NCBI GenBank assembly: GCA_905198475.1
Contig: CAJKCQ010000030.1
Location: 1-26,149 of the forward strand
Direction: 5' to 3'
Length of the DNA stretch: 26,149 bases
Source: an uncultured Sutterella sp.
GTDB lineage: Bacteria; Pseudomonadota; Gammaproteobacteria; Burkholderiales; Burkholderiaceae_F
The notes beneath the pieces are model-generated. The model did not search any database. It saw only the letters and a program-made list of their open reading frames with translations, and was not told where the DNA came from. The position numbers and the translations under genes were made by a program. How positions within the stretch are numbered: position 1 is the stretch's first letter; every line of letters begins with the position of its first letter. This document shows, in pieces, positions 15,261 through 21,960 of the stretch.

Positions 15261-15461
15261 TCAGTCGCGCTCGTCGAGCCACGCCTGCAGGATCGCCTCG
15301 AGGATGCGCTCGTTGGAGCGTTCCGGATCGTCCTTGAAGTCGGCAAGCTTCACCACCATGTCGTGAAGCTTCACGAAGGAGAGCGTCAGCGGATCGAGGT
15401 CGGGGTTTGCGTCGCAGAGCTCCTCGGCGATCCGCTGCGTGTCGGACCAGGTGAGCGCCAT
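15261..15461 (-). CDS. iscX: Fe-S assembly protein IscX
   Basis: 66 residues, the usual length of IscX (YfhJ). Family features are present: the start LTWSDTQRIAEEL, the motif NPDLDPLTLSFVKLHDMVV, and the C-terminal ILEAILQAWLDERD. IscX binds IscS and iron at an acidic patch and slows cluster assembly; it is thought to act as an iron-dependent modulator. Last gene of the isc operon, four bases after fdx and followed by the terminator. Confidence 0.93.
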   Translation of the reverse strand: MALTWSDTQRIAEELCDANPDLDPLTLSFVKLHDMVVKLADFKDDPERSNERILEAILQAWLDERD

Positions 15462-15465
15462 CGCC

Positions 15466-15804
15466 TTACTCCCGTTCGCCCACGACGTTGCGGTTGTACT
15501 TCGGGATCTCGATCACGATGTCGGCGTCGCCCAACTTCGCCTGGCAGGAGAGGCGGGACTCCGCGCACGCGCCCCACGCGGTGTCGAGATGGTCGAGCTC
15601 GTTGTCCGAGGGCTCGGAGAGCGAGTCGTAGCCTTCGCGCACGATCACGTGGCACGTGGCGCACGCGCAGTTGAATTCGCAGGCGTGGGGGATCTTGATG
15701 CCGTGGGCGAGAAGCGACTTGGCGAGGTTTGCGCCCGGTTCGGCTTCAAAGCTCGCGCCCTGCGGGCAGAGCTCTTCGTGAGGCAGTACGGTGATCTTGG
15801 GCAT
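15466..15804 (-). CDS. fdx: ISC-type [2Fe-2S] ferredoxin
   Basis: 112 residues. The cluster ligands are C42, C48, C51 (in ACEFNCACATCH) and C87 (RLSCQA), the C-x5-C-x2-C...C pattern of adrenodoxin-like Isc ferredoxins. It donates electrons for sulfur reduction and cluster coupling on IscU. The start is ATG 15804 with AAGGAAG eight bases upstream; a TTG two codons earlier is unlikely. It is separated from hscA by 97 bases with no gene, then overlaps none of its neighbours. Confidence 0.94.
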   Translation of the reverse strand: MPKITVLPHEELCPQGASFEAEPGANLAKSLLAHGIKIPHACEFNCACATCHVIVREGYDSLSEPSDNELDHLDTAWGACAESRLSCQAKLGDADIVIEIPKYNRNVVGERE

Positions 15805-15901
15805 TTTCAAAACTTCCTTGCGGTTTTCTTCTTAGGGATCAACCGGGGCGGGCTGCGGCGCAGCTTCTGAGGTCTCCTTCCCGTCCCGGATGGGATGAAA
15901 T

Positions 15902-17800
15902 TCAGTGTTCGGGCTTCGTGGGCGCGTCGTCGAAGAGCGCGTCGTTGACGGACTTCCCGGAGAGCGCGGCGCGGATCGAGCGGTCCATGCGCCGTTCGGC
16001 GAAGGTCTCCGTCCCCTTGGCGAGGGCGTCGGCCGCGGCGTGGATCGCCTCGGCGTCGGTGCCCGGCACCAGGGCGGCGAGCGCGTCGCCGAGGCGCTCG
16101 ACCTCCGCGCGCTCCGCGTCGGAGAGGAGGTCCCCGTCGGTCGTGAGGGCGCTGCGGATGCTCTCGAGGAGCCGGCGCGCCTCAACCTGCTCCTCGCGGA
16201 GCTTGCGGGCGGCCATGTCGGCTTCGGCCGAGGCATTGCCCTCCTGGAGCATGCGCACGATGTCTTCGTCCGAGAGCCCGTAGGAGGGCTTCACGACGAC
16301 GTTCGCCTCGACCCCCGTGGTCATCTCGCGCGCCGAGACGGAAAGGAGCCCGTCGGCGTCGATCTGGAAGGTGACGCGGATGCGCGCGGCGCCCGCGGCC
16401 ATCGGCGGAATGCCGCGCAGCTCGAAACGCGCGAGCGAGCGGCACGCGTCCACCACCTCGCGCTCGCCCTGCACGACGTGGATCGCCATCGCGGTCTGTC
16501 CGTCGCGGAAGGTTGTGAAGTCCTGCGCGCGCGCCGTCGGGATGGCGCTGTTGCGCGGAATGATCTTCTCAACGAGCCCGCCCATCGTCTCAAGGCCGAG
16601 CGAAAGGGGCGTCACGTCGAGCAGCAGCCAGTCGTCGCCCTCGCCCGCGTTGCCCGCGAGCTTGTTCGCCTGCATCGCGGCGCCGACGGCGACCACACAG
16701 TCGGGGTCGATGCCGGTGAGGGGCTCGAACCCGAAGAACGCCTTCACCTCGCGGCGCACGGCGGGCATGCGGGTGGAGCCGCCGACGAGGACGACGCCCT
16801 CGATCGCGCTCTTCTCGATCTGCGCATCCGCGAGGACGCGGCGCACGGCGTCGATCGTCTCTTCGACGAGGGGGCGGGTCATCCGGTCGAAGTCCGCGCG
16901 CGTGAGGACGTGCTCGACCTTTCGGCCGTCCGAGAGCGTGAAGGCGACCGAGGTCGATTCGGCGTCGGTGAGCGCCTCCTTCGCCGCGCGCGAGCGGTCG
17001 AGGAGCTGTCGGCGGTCTTCGGGCGTGAGGCGCTCCGCGCCGCCGATGGCGGCCGCGACCGCGTCGTAGACGGCGTGGTCGAAGTCGTCGCCCCCGAGCG
17101 CGGCGTTGCCGCCCGTGGCGAGCACTTCAAAGACGCCGCGCGAGAGCTTGAGGAGCGACACGTCGAAGGTGCCGCCGCCGAGGTCGTAGACGAGGTAGAG
17201 GCCTTCGGCGCCGTTGTCGAGCCCATAGGCGAGCGCCGCGGCGGTGGGCTCCGAAAGGAGGCGCAGCACCGTGAGGCCCGCGAGCCGGGCGGCGTCCTTC
17301 GTCGCCTGGCGCTGCGCGTCGTCGAAGTACGCCGGCACCGTCACCACGGCGCCGGTGAGCTCGCCCCCGAGGCGCTTCTCGGCGCGCTCGCGCAGGGCCT
17401 TCAACACCTCGGCGCTCACTTCGATCGGGGACTTCGGCCCCTGGACGGTTTCGACGGCGACACCGCCCGCCGCATCCACGATGCAGTAGGGCAGCGCCGG
17501 GAGGTTCTTCAGATCCGCGCGGCCGCGCCCGATGAGGCGCTTCGCGGAGTAGATCGTGTTTTCGGGATCTTCTTCGGCGTGCGCGAGCGCCGTCCAGCCG
17601 GTCTGAACCGAGCCGTCGGCGAGAAAGCGCACGACCGAGGGAAAGAGCCGGCGGCCCTCTTCATCGGGGAGCACCTCGGGAGAGCCGGAAATCACCGTGG
17701 CGACGAGCGAGTTGGTCGTGCCGAGGTCGATGCCGACGGCGAGGCGGTGCTCATGGGGCGCCGCGGAGAGGCCGGGCTCGGCGATCTGAAAGAGGGCCAT
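15902..17800 (-). CDS. hscA: Hsp70-type chaperone HscA
   Basis: 632 residues, typical of HscA rather than DnaK. The ATPase domain shows DLGTTNS at 25-31, PAYFDDAQRQATKDAARLAG, LVYDLGGGTFDVSLL and VVLVGGSTRMPAVR; the substrate-binding domain starts near LLLDVTPLSLGLET. HscA with HscB binds the LPPVK motif of IscU and drives cluster transfer with ATP. The start ATG 17800 has only a weak ribosome site (CTAAG), and a terminator-like hairpin sits 30 bases upstream, so its expression may be lowered relative to iscU. Confidence 0.95.
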   Translation of the reverse strand: MALFQIAEPGLSAAPHEHRLAVGIDLGTTNSLVATVISGSPEVLPDEEGRRLFPSVVRFLADGSVQTGWTALAHAEEDPENTIYSAKRLIGRGRADLKNLPALPYCIVDAAGGVAVETVQGPKSPIEVSAEVLKALRERAEKRLGGELTGAVVTVPAYFDDAQRQATKDAARLAGLTVLRLLSEPTAAALAYGLDNGAEGLYLVYDLGGGTFDVSLLKLSRGVFEVLATGGNAALGGDDFDHAVYDAVAAAIGGAERLTPEDRRQLLDRSRAAKEALTDAESTSVAFTLSDGRKVEHVLTRADFDRMTRPLVEETIDAVRRVLADAQIEKSAIEGVVLVGGSTRMPAVRREVKAFFGFEPLTGIDPDCVVAVGAAMQANKLAGNAGEGDDWLLLDVTPLSLGLETMGGLVEKIIPRNSAIPTARAQDFTTFRDGQTAMAIHVVQGEREVVDACRSLARFELRGIPPMAAGAARIRVTFQIDADGLLSVSAREMTTGVEANVVVKPSYGLSDEDIVRMLQEGNASAEADMAARKLREEQVEARRLLESIRSALTTDGDLLSDAERAEVERLGDALAALVPGTDAEAIHAAADALAKGTETFAERRMDRSIRAALSGKSVNDALFDDAPTKPEH

Positions 17801-17829
17801 CTTAGATTCGTTCTGTTGATTGGGTTGCT

Positions 17830-17883
17830 AAAAAACGCATGGCGCACGGGGCCCCGCGCTCGAAGGGGACCCCGTTGGGCGCC
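17830..17883 (-). terminator. Terminator-like hairpin inside the isc operon (hscB-hscA gap)
   Basis: On the minus strand GGCGC, bulge CCA, ACGGGGTCCC, loop, GGGGCCCCGTGCGCC gives a 15-bp stem with one wobble, followed by ATGCG and six T (17830-17835). It lies between hscB and hscA. It could be an attenuator that reduces the downstream genes. Confidence 0.6.
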
Positions 17884-17892
17884 GGGTCGACC

Positions 17893-18405
17893 TCAGAGGC
17901 GGCTCTCGGCGCCGCCCGCGGTCTGTTCGAGAAAGCGCGTGATGAACATCAGGCGGCGCGTGAGGTCGGCCGCGGCGGCGTAGTCCGCGCGGACGTCGAT
18001 CGCGTCCGCAAGCTCGGACTCGACAGTGCGCTGCTCGGCGGCAGCCTCCGCGCGCACGGCTTCGCGGGCGGCGGCGTCCGCCGCCGACTCGATCGCGTCG
18101 CGCCAGGCCATCTGCTCAATGAGGAAGTCCACCGGCATGCGGGTGTTCGTTTCAGCGCCGACGGGGTGGCCGGCCGCTTCACAAAGGAGCGAGGCGCGCT
18201 TCACGGGGTCCTTGAGCACTTCGTAGGACTCGTTGATGCGTGCGCTCCACTGTTCGGCGACGCGTCGCTCGGCGACGGGACGGCCCGCGAAGCGGTCTGG
18301 ATGGACCTTGAGGATCGCGCGTTCATGCGCGGCCTTGAGCGCTTCGAGGTCGATCGAAAACTTCGGCTCGAGCCCGAAGAGCTCGAAGGCGGAGAGCATT
18401 GCCAT
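17893..18405 (-). CDS. hscB: J-domain co-chaperone HscB
   Basis: 170 residues, the normal size. The N-terminal J domain has AFELFGLEPKFSID and the HPD triad at 35-37 (VHPDRFAG). The C-terminal three-helix part (from about 80: AGHPVGAETNTRMPVDFLIE, then EQMAW) binds IscU. It lacks the N-terminal cysteine zinc motif of some eukaryotic forms, as expected. The start MAMLSAF at 18405 follows the iscA stop by ten bases; no good ribosome site is seen, so it is probably coupled to iscA. MLSAF two codons later is possible. Confidence 0.92.
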   Translation of the reverse strand: MAMLSAFELFGLEPKFSIDLEALKAAHERAILKVHPDRFAGRPVAERRVAEQWSARINESYEVLKDPVKRASLLCEAAGHPVGAETNTRMPVDFLIEQMAWRDAIESAADAAAREAVRAEAAAEQRTVESELADAIDVRADYAAAADLTRRLMFITRFLEQTAGGAESRL

Positions 18406-18415
18406 GGCGCGGGTC

Positions 18416-18739
18416 TCAGACGTTGAAGGACTCGCCGCAGCCGCAGCGGCTCTTCTCGTTGGGGTTCTTGAAGCGGAACCCCTCCTGCAGGCCCTCGCGG
18501 GTGTAGTCGAGCTCGGTGCCGTCGAGGTACGGCAGGCTCTTCTCATCGACGATCACCTTGACGCCGCAGCTCTCCCAGACCTTGTCGTCGGGGTTGACCG
18601 CGTCGGCGAACTCGAGCTTGTAGGCCATCCCGGAGCACCCGGAGGTCTTCACGCCGAGGCGCAGACCCACGCCCTTGCCGCGGCGCTCGAGGTACTTCTG
18701 CACGTGGCGGGCGGCGGCTTCAGTGAGAGTGACGGCCAT
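18416..18739 (-). CDS. iscA: Iron-sulfur carrier protein IscA
   Basis: 107 residues. The three conserved cysteines are C35 (KTSGCSGMAY) and C99/C101 (RCGCGESF), as in A-type carriers. IscA receives clusters or iron and delivers them, mostly for [4Fe-4S] proteins. It starts two bases after the iscU stop and is translated in close coupling with it. Confidence 0.95.
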   Translation of the reverse strand: MAVTLTEAAARHVQKYLERRGKGVGLRLGVKTSGCSGMAYKLEFADAVNPDDKVWESCGVKVIVDEKSLPYLDGTELDYTREGLQEGFRFKNPNEKSRCGCGESFNV

Positions 18740-18741
18740 CT

Positions 18742-19146
18742 TCAGTCCTCCTTCTTCGCTTCGTGGGCGGCCTGCTTATTGCGGTAGTCGGCGATGGCGG
18801 CCTTGACGGCGTCCTCGGCGAGAATCGAGCAGTGGATCTTCACGGGCGGGAGCGCGAGCTCGTCGGCGATCTCGGCGTTGGTGATTCTCCCGGCCTCGTC
18901 GAGGGTCTTGCCCTTCACCCATTCGGAGACGAGCGAGGAGGAGGCGATCGCCGAGCCGCAGCCGTAGGTCTTGAACTTCGCGTCCTCGATCACGCCCTCG
19001 TCGTTCACCTTGATCTGCAGGCGCATCACGTCACCGCAGGCGGGCGCGCCCACCATGCCGGTGCCGACGTCGTCGGACTTGGCGTCGAGCGTGCCGACGT
19101 TGCGCGGATGTTCGTAGTGGTCGATCAGCTTTTCACTGTAGGCCAT
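18742..19146 (-). CDS. iscU: Fe-S cluster scaffold IscU
   Basis: 134 residues. Cluster ligands C37, D39, C63, H105 and C106 are all present, and the HscA recognition motif LPPVK is at 99-103. The start MAYSEKLIDHYEHPRN at 19146 has a strong ribosome site GAGGAG; the frame extends upstream without support. The 115-base gap to iscS contains two alternative hairpins, one of which abuts this ribosome site. Confidence 0.96.
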   Translation of the reverse strand: MAYSEKLIDHYEHPRNVGTLDAKSDDVGTGMVGAPACGDVMRLQIKVNDEGVIEDAKFKTYGCGSAIASSSLVSEWVKGKTLDEAGRITNAEIADELALPPVKIHCSILAEDAVKAAIADYRNKQAAHEAKKED

Positions 19147-19161
19147 TTTTCTGATTCTCCT

Positions 19162-19210
19162 CGCCTGCGGCTCCGGGACCCTTCTGAGTTCGGGGGCCGC
19201 CGCAGGCGGC
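19162..19210 (-). promoter_or_regulatory. Alternative hairpins in the iscS-iscU leader
   Basis: On the minus strand, hairpin A is GCCGCC-TGC-GGCGGC (19196-19210). Hairpin B pairs CGCCTGCGG (19200-19208) with CCGCAGGCG (19162-19170), 9 bp, perfect. They share bases and cannot both form. The 3' arm of B touches the iscU ribosome site (GAGGAG, 19157-19162). Confidence 0.45.
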
Positions 19211-19261
19211 TTCAATGGGATGTGTTTGGAATGGAGGTTGGGGGACTCGTGCGCCCGGCGG

Positions 19262-20473
19262 TCAGTGGTTCGCCCACTTGATGGACTTCAGGTCCATGCC
19301 CTGCTGGTGCATCTCCCAGAGCGGGGAGAGTTCGCGCAGGTGGGTGACCGCCTTCGTGAGGCATTCGACCGCGTAGTCGATCTCCTCCTCGGTCGTGAAG
19401 CGCCCGAGGGTGAAGCGGATGGAGCTGTGCGCGAGCTCGTCGTCGCGACCGAGGGCACGCAGGACGTAGGAGGGCTCGAGCGAGGCGGAGGTGCACGCCG
19501 ACCCCGAGGAGACGGCGAGGTCCTTCACGGCCATCATCAGGCTCTCGCCCTCGATGAAGGCGAAGGAGACGTTGAGGTTGTGCGGAGACCGGTGCTCCCA
19601 GTCGCCGTTCAGGTACACGTCGGAGATGTTCTTGCGGATGCCGTCCCAGAGCCGGTCGCGCAGCGCCTTGAGGCGCGGGATCTCGGTGGCCATCTCCTCG
19701 CGGGCGAGCCGGTACGCCTCGCCCATGCCGACGATCTGGTGCGTCGCGAGCGTGCCCGAGCGCATGCCGCGCTCGTGGCCGCCGCCGTGCATCTGGCACT
19801 CAATGCGCACGCGCGGACGACGGCGCACGTAGAGCGCGCCGATGCCCTTGGGGCCGTAGACCTTGTGGCCCGAGAGGCTCATCAGGTCGACCTTGAGGCG
19901 GTCCACGTTGAGGTCCATCTTGCCCGCGGCCTGCGTCGCGTCGCAGTGGAAGATGATGCCGTGCTCGCGGCAGAAGGCGCCGATGCGCTCGAGGTCCTGG
20001 ATGACGCCGATCTCGTTGTTGATCGCCATCACGGAGACGAGCGTCGTGTCGGGACGAACGGCCGCCTCGAAGTCCTCCCAGCGGATCAGGCCGTTTTCCT
20101 GCACGTCGAGGTAGGTGACCTCGTAGCCCTCGCTCTCAAGGTGGCGCATCGAGTCGAGCACGGCCTTGTGCTCGGTCTTCACCGTAATCAGGTGGCGGCC
20201 CTTGTCCTTGTAGAAGTGCGCGGCGCCCTTGATCGCGAGGTTGTCGGCCTCCGTCGCGCCCGACGTGAAGACGATCTCGCGCGGATCGGCGCCGATCAGG
20301 GCGGCGATCTGGGTGCGGCCTTCCTCAACCGCCTTCTCGGCCTCCCAGCCGTAGGCGTGGCTGTGCGAAGCCGGATTGCCGAACTTGTCGTGCAGGTACG
20401 GCACCATCTTTTCAACCACGCGGGGATCGCAGGGGGTGGTGGCGGAGTAGTCGAGATAAATCGGAAGCTGCAT
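19262..20473 (-). CDS. iscS: Cysteine desulfurase IscS
   Basis: 403 residues. This is a PLP enzyme that removes sulfur from cysteine as a persulfide and passes it to IscU and tRNA-thiolation proteins. H102 (KTEHKAVLD), the PLP lysine K204 (SGHKVYGPKG) and the persulfide cysteine C327 (SGSACTSASLEPSYVL) match the known positions. The length and C-terminus (SPLWEMHQQGMDLKSIKWANH) are those of true IscS, not NifS or SufS. The start MQLPIYLDYSATTP at 20473 has AGGA upstream. It follows iscR by 59 bases. Confidence 0.97.
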   Translation of the reverse strand: MQLPIYLDYSATTPCDPRVVEKMVPYLHDKFGNPASHSHAYGWEAEKAVEEGRTQIAALIGADPREIVFTSGATEADNLAIKGAAHFYKDKGRHLITVKTEHKAVLDSMRHLESEGYEVTYLDVQENGLIRWEDFEAAVRPDTTLVSVMAINNEIGVIQDLERIGAFCREHGIIFHCDATQAAGKMDLNVDRLKVDLMSLSGHKVYGPKGIGALYVRRRPRVRIECQMHGGGHERGMRSGTLATHQIVGMGEAYRLAREEMATEIPRLKALRDRLWDGIRKNISDVYLNGDWEHRSPHNLNVSFAFIEGESLMMAVKDLAVSSGSACTSASLEPSYVLRALGRDDELAHSSIRFTLGRFTTEEEIDYAVECLTKAVTHLRELSPLWEMHQQGMDLKSIKWANH

Positions 20474-20532
20474 TTTCAGAGAGTTCCTTTTGTGAATGCG
20501 CCTGAAAGCCGTTCGAAGGGGTTGCCGGTTCT

Positions 20533-21030
20533 TCAGGCCGCCTGATGGTTGGTCCGTGCCCCGCTCTTTCTCACCGGGATGACCGCCGGGACCGTCGAGC
20601 GCCCGTCTTCGCGGCGGTGTTCTTCGGCCTCCTTCACGAGGTCCGCGAGGGTGATCCCCGCGAGGAAGCGCTCGATCACGTTGTTGAGGTCTTCCCAGAG
20701 ATGGTGCGTGAGGCAGGACGCGCCGCCCTGACACGTGCCTTCGCCCCCGCACTGCGTGGTGTCCATGTTCTCGTCCACGGCGAGAATGATCCGGTCGATG
20801 GAGACGGCCCCGGCGGGCTCGGCGAGGCGGTAGCCGCCGCCCGGACCGCGCGTGCTCTCGACGAGGCCGGCGCGGCGCAGACGGCAGAAGATCTGCTCAA
20901 GGTACGGCAGCGAAATCTTCTGTCTTTCGGCGATCTGCGCGATCGGGATGGGCGAGCCGCACGCCTGCGTCTGCATCGCGAGGTCGAGCATGGCGGTGAC
21001 GGCGAAGCGCCCCTTCGTGGTGAGCTTCAA
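20533..21030 (-). CDS. iscR: Fe-S cluster regulator IscR
   Basis: 165 residues, Rrf2 family. The winged helix occupies about 1-70 (KLTTKGRFAVTAMLDLA; recognition helix in ISLPYLEQIFCRLRRAGL). Cluster ligands are C94, C100, C106 and H109 in the pattern C-x5-C-x5-C-x2-H. With a [2Fe-2S] cluster it represses the isc operon at type 1 sites; without one it acts only at type 2 sites. The start codon is TTG (21028-21030), with GAGGAG about seven bases before it; no ATG fits the conserved N-terminus. First gene of the operon. Confidence 0.95.
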   Translation of the reverse strand: MKLTTKGRFAVTAMLDLAMQTQACGSPIPIAQIAERQKISLPYLEQIFCRLRRAGLVESTRGPGGGYRLAEPAGAVSIDRIILAVDENMDTTQCGGEGTCQGGASCLTHHLWEDLNNVIERFLAGITLADLVKEAEEHRREDGRSTVPAVIPVRKSGARTNHQAA

Positions 21031-21113
21031 AGCGTTCTCCTCTGTGTGCGCCCGCGTCTTCGCACCGCCCTCCGGGGATGGGGGCGGCGGGGGACCGAAG
21101 GACCGGACGCCGC

Positions 21114-21138
21114 AAACCTGACTAAATCAGTCAAATTT
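21114..21138 (-). promoter_or_regulatory. IscR type 1-like site, downstream of the predicted start site
   Basis: On the minus strand the core TTGACTGATTTAGTCAGG fits the published type 1 pattern YYGACTRWWWYAGTCRRS at every position. It would cover about +2 to +26 of the predicted transcript, where bound IscR blocks transcription. Confidence 0.75.
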
Positions 21139-21146
21139 CGGGACGA

Positions 21147-21175
21147 ATTCTACTCTGCCAATCCCGACGAAACAA
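21147..21175 (-). promoter_or_regulatory. Promoter of the isc operon
   Basis: On the minus strand -35 TTGTTT (21170-21175), a 17-bp spacer and -10 TAGAAT (21147-21152). The weak -35 lies inside the second IscR-like palindrome. The predicted leader to the iscR TTG is about 110 bases. Confidence 0.6.
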
Positions 21176-21184
21176 GTCAGGAAT
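21160..21184 (-). promoter_or_regulatory. Second, degenerate IscR type 1-like site over the -35
   Basis: On the minus strand the core CTGACTTGTTTCGTCGGG matches YYGACT...AGTCRRS with three deviations. Its centre is about 46 bp from that of the first site, and it covers the -35 hexamer. Confidence 0.5.
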
Positions 21185-21226
21185 TAGGGTTTTCGCCCAG
21201 ATCAAACCGGCGTGCTGCGCTTAACG

Positions 21227-21250
21227 AAAAGCCGCCCCGGAGGGCGGCTT
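21227..21250 (-). terminator. Terminator after the phosphatase gene
   Basis: On the minus strand AAGCCGCCC, loop TCCG, GGGCGGCTT is followed by further T (TTTT in all). It lies 26 bases after the phosphatase stop and isolates that gene from the isc promoter. Its arms are the same as those of the isc terminator at 15200-15240. Confidence 0.85.
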
Positions 21251-21275
21251 CAGAGGGCTTGGGCGAAGGGAGGAA

Positions 21276-21797
21276 TCAGCCCTTCTTCGCGGCGGCAAGC
21301 TCGGCCTTGAGCTGCTTCGCCTTCTTCTCGTAGTTCTCGATGAGCCCCTCGCAGGCGTCCGAGCAGTAGTCAAAGGCCTGCACGAAGCCTTCGTTCACGC
21401 CGAAGTACGGGTCAGGGACGACGGCCTCGTCGAACTCGTTGGCGTAACGCATGAGGAGCTGGATCTTGTACTGGTAGGGCGCCGGAGCGTGCTGCTGCAG
21501 CTCGGTGAGCACCTCCCAGTCCATCGCGAGGATGAGGTCGTAGTCGGCGAAGTCCGAGGGCTGGATCTGGCGCGCGCGGTGGTCGGCGATGTGCACGTCG
21601 CGGCGGCGGCAGATGAGCACGGCGCGGGGATCGCACGGATCGCCCGCATGGGCGCTCGACGTGCCCGCGCTCGAGGCCTCGAACACGTCATCGAAACCCG
21701 CCTCCTTGACCTTCTTCTTGAAGATCGCCTCGGCCATCGGGCTGCGGCAGACGTTGCCCGTGCACACGAACAGGACTTTTATTTTCTTTGCATCCAT
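21276..21797 (-). CDS. Low-molecular-weight protein tyrosine phosphatase
   Basis: 173 residues. The P-loop C-x5-R-S is seen as VCTGNVCRSPMAEA near residue 13, and the general-acid Asp lies in VPDPYFG. This is the cysteine-dependent phosphatase fold (also shared with arsenate reductases of ArsC type), but there is no extra cysteine pair arranged as in arsenate reductase, so a phosphatase is more likely. There is no capsule gene nearby; its fixed place between uvrB and isc in betaproteobacteria suggests a general role, substrate unknown. The start at 21797 (MDAKKIKVLFV) has no clear ribosome site. The C-terminal tail is Lys/Ala-rich. Confidence 0.88.
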   Translation of the reverse strand: MDAKKIKVLFVCTGNVCRSPMAEAIFKKKVKEAGFDDVFEASSAGTSSAHAGDPCDPRAVLICRRRDVHIADHRARQIQPSDFADYDLILAMDWEVLTELQQHAPAPYQYKIQLLMRYANEFDEAVVPDPYFGVNEGFVQAFDYCSDACEGLIENYEKKAKQLKAELAAAKKG

Positions 21798-21871
21798 GGT
21801 GTTGACTACCGATTCGAGGAAGTTTCGGGGGATCCACCGGCAGACAGGTTCCGGGAGGAAGGGAGTGGGAG

Positions 21872-21906
21872 AAAAGGCCGATGTGGCGCCGCCAAGGCAC
21901 CACATC
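21872..21906 (-). terminator. Probable terminator of uvrB (or leader hairpin of the phosphatase gene)
   Basis: On the minus strand GATGTGGTGCC, loop TTGGC, GGCGCCACATC (11 bp, one wobble) is followed by GGCC and TTTT. It lies 55 bases after the uvrB stop and 75 bases before the phosphatase start. Confidence 0.6.
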
Positions 21907-21960
21907 AATGGTACTGCACCGTCCGGCCCGTGCCTAGAGGCGTTTTCACTTGAAAAAGAA

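Noticed and set aside
15905..17983. A long open plus-strand frame (692 codons) opposite hscA
   Set aside because: Antisense shadow of hscA with the same low-complexity composition.
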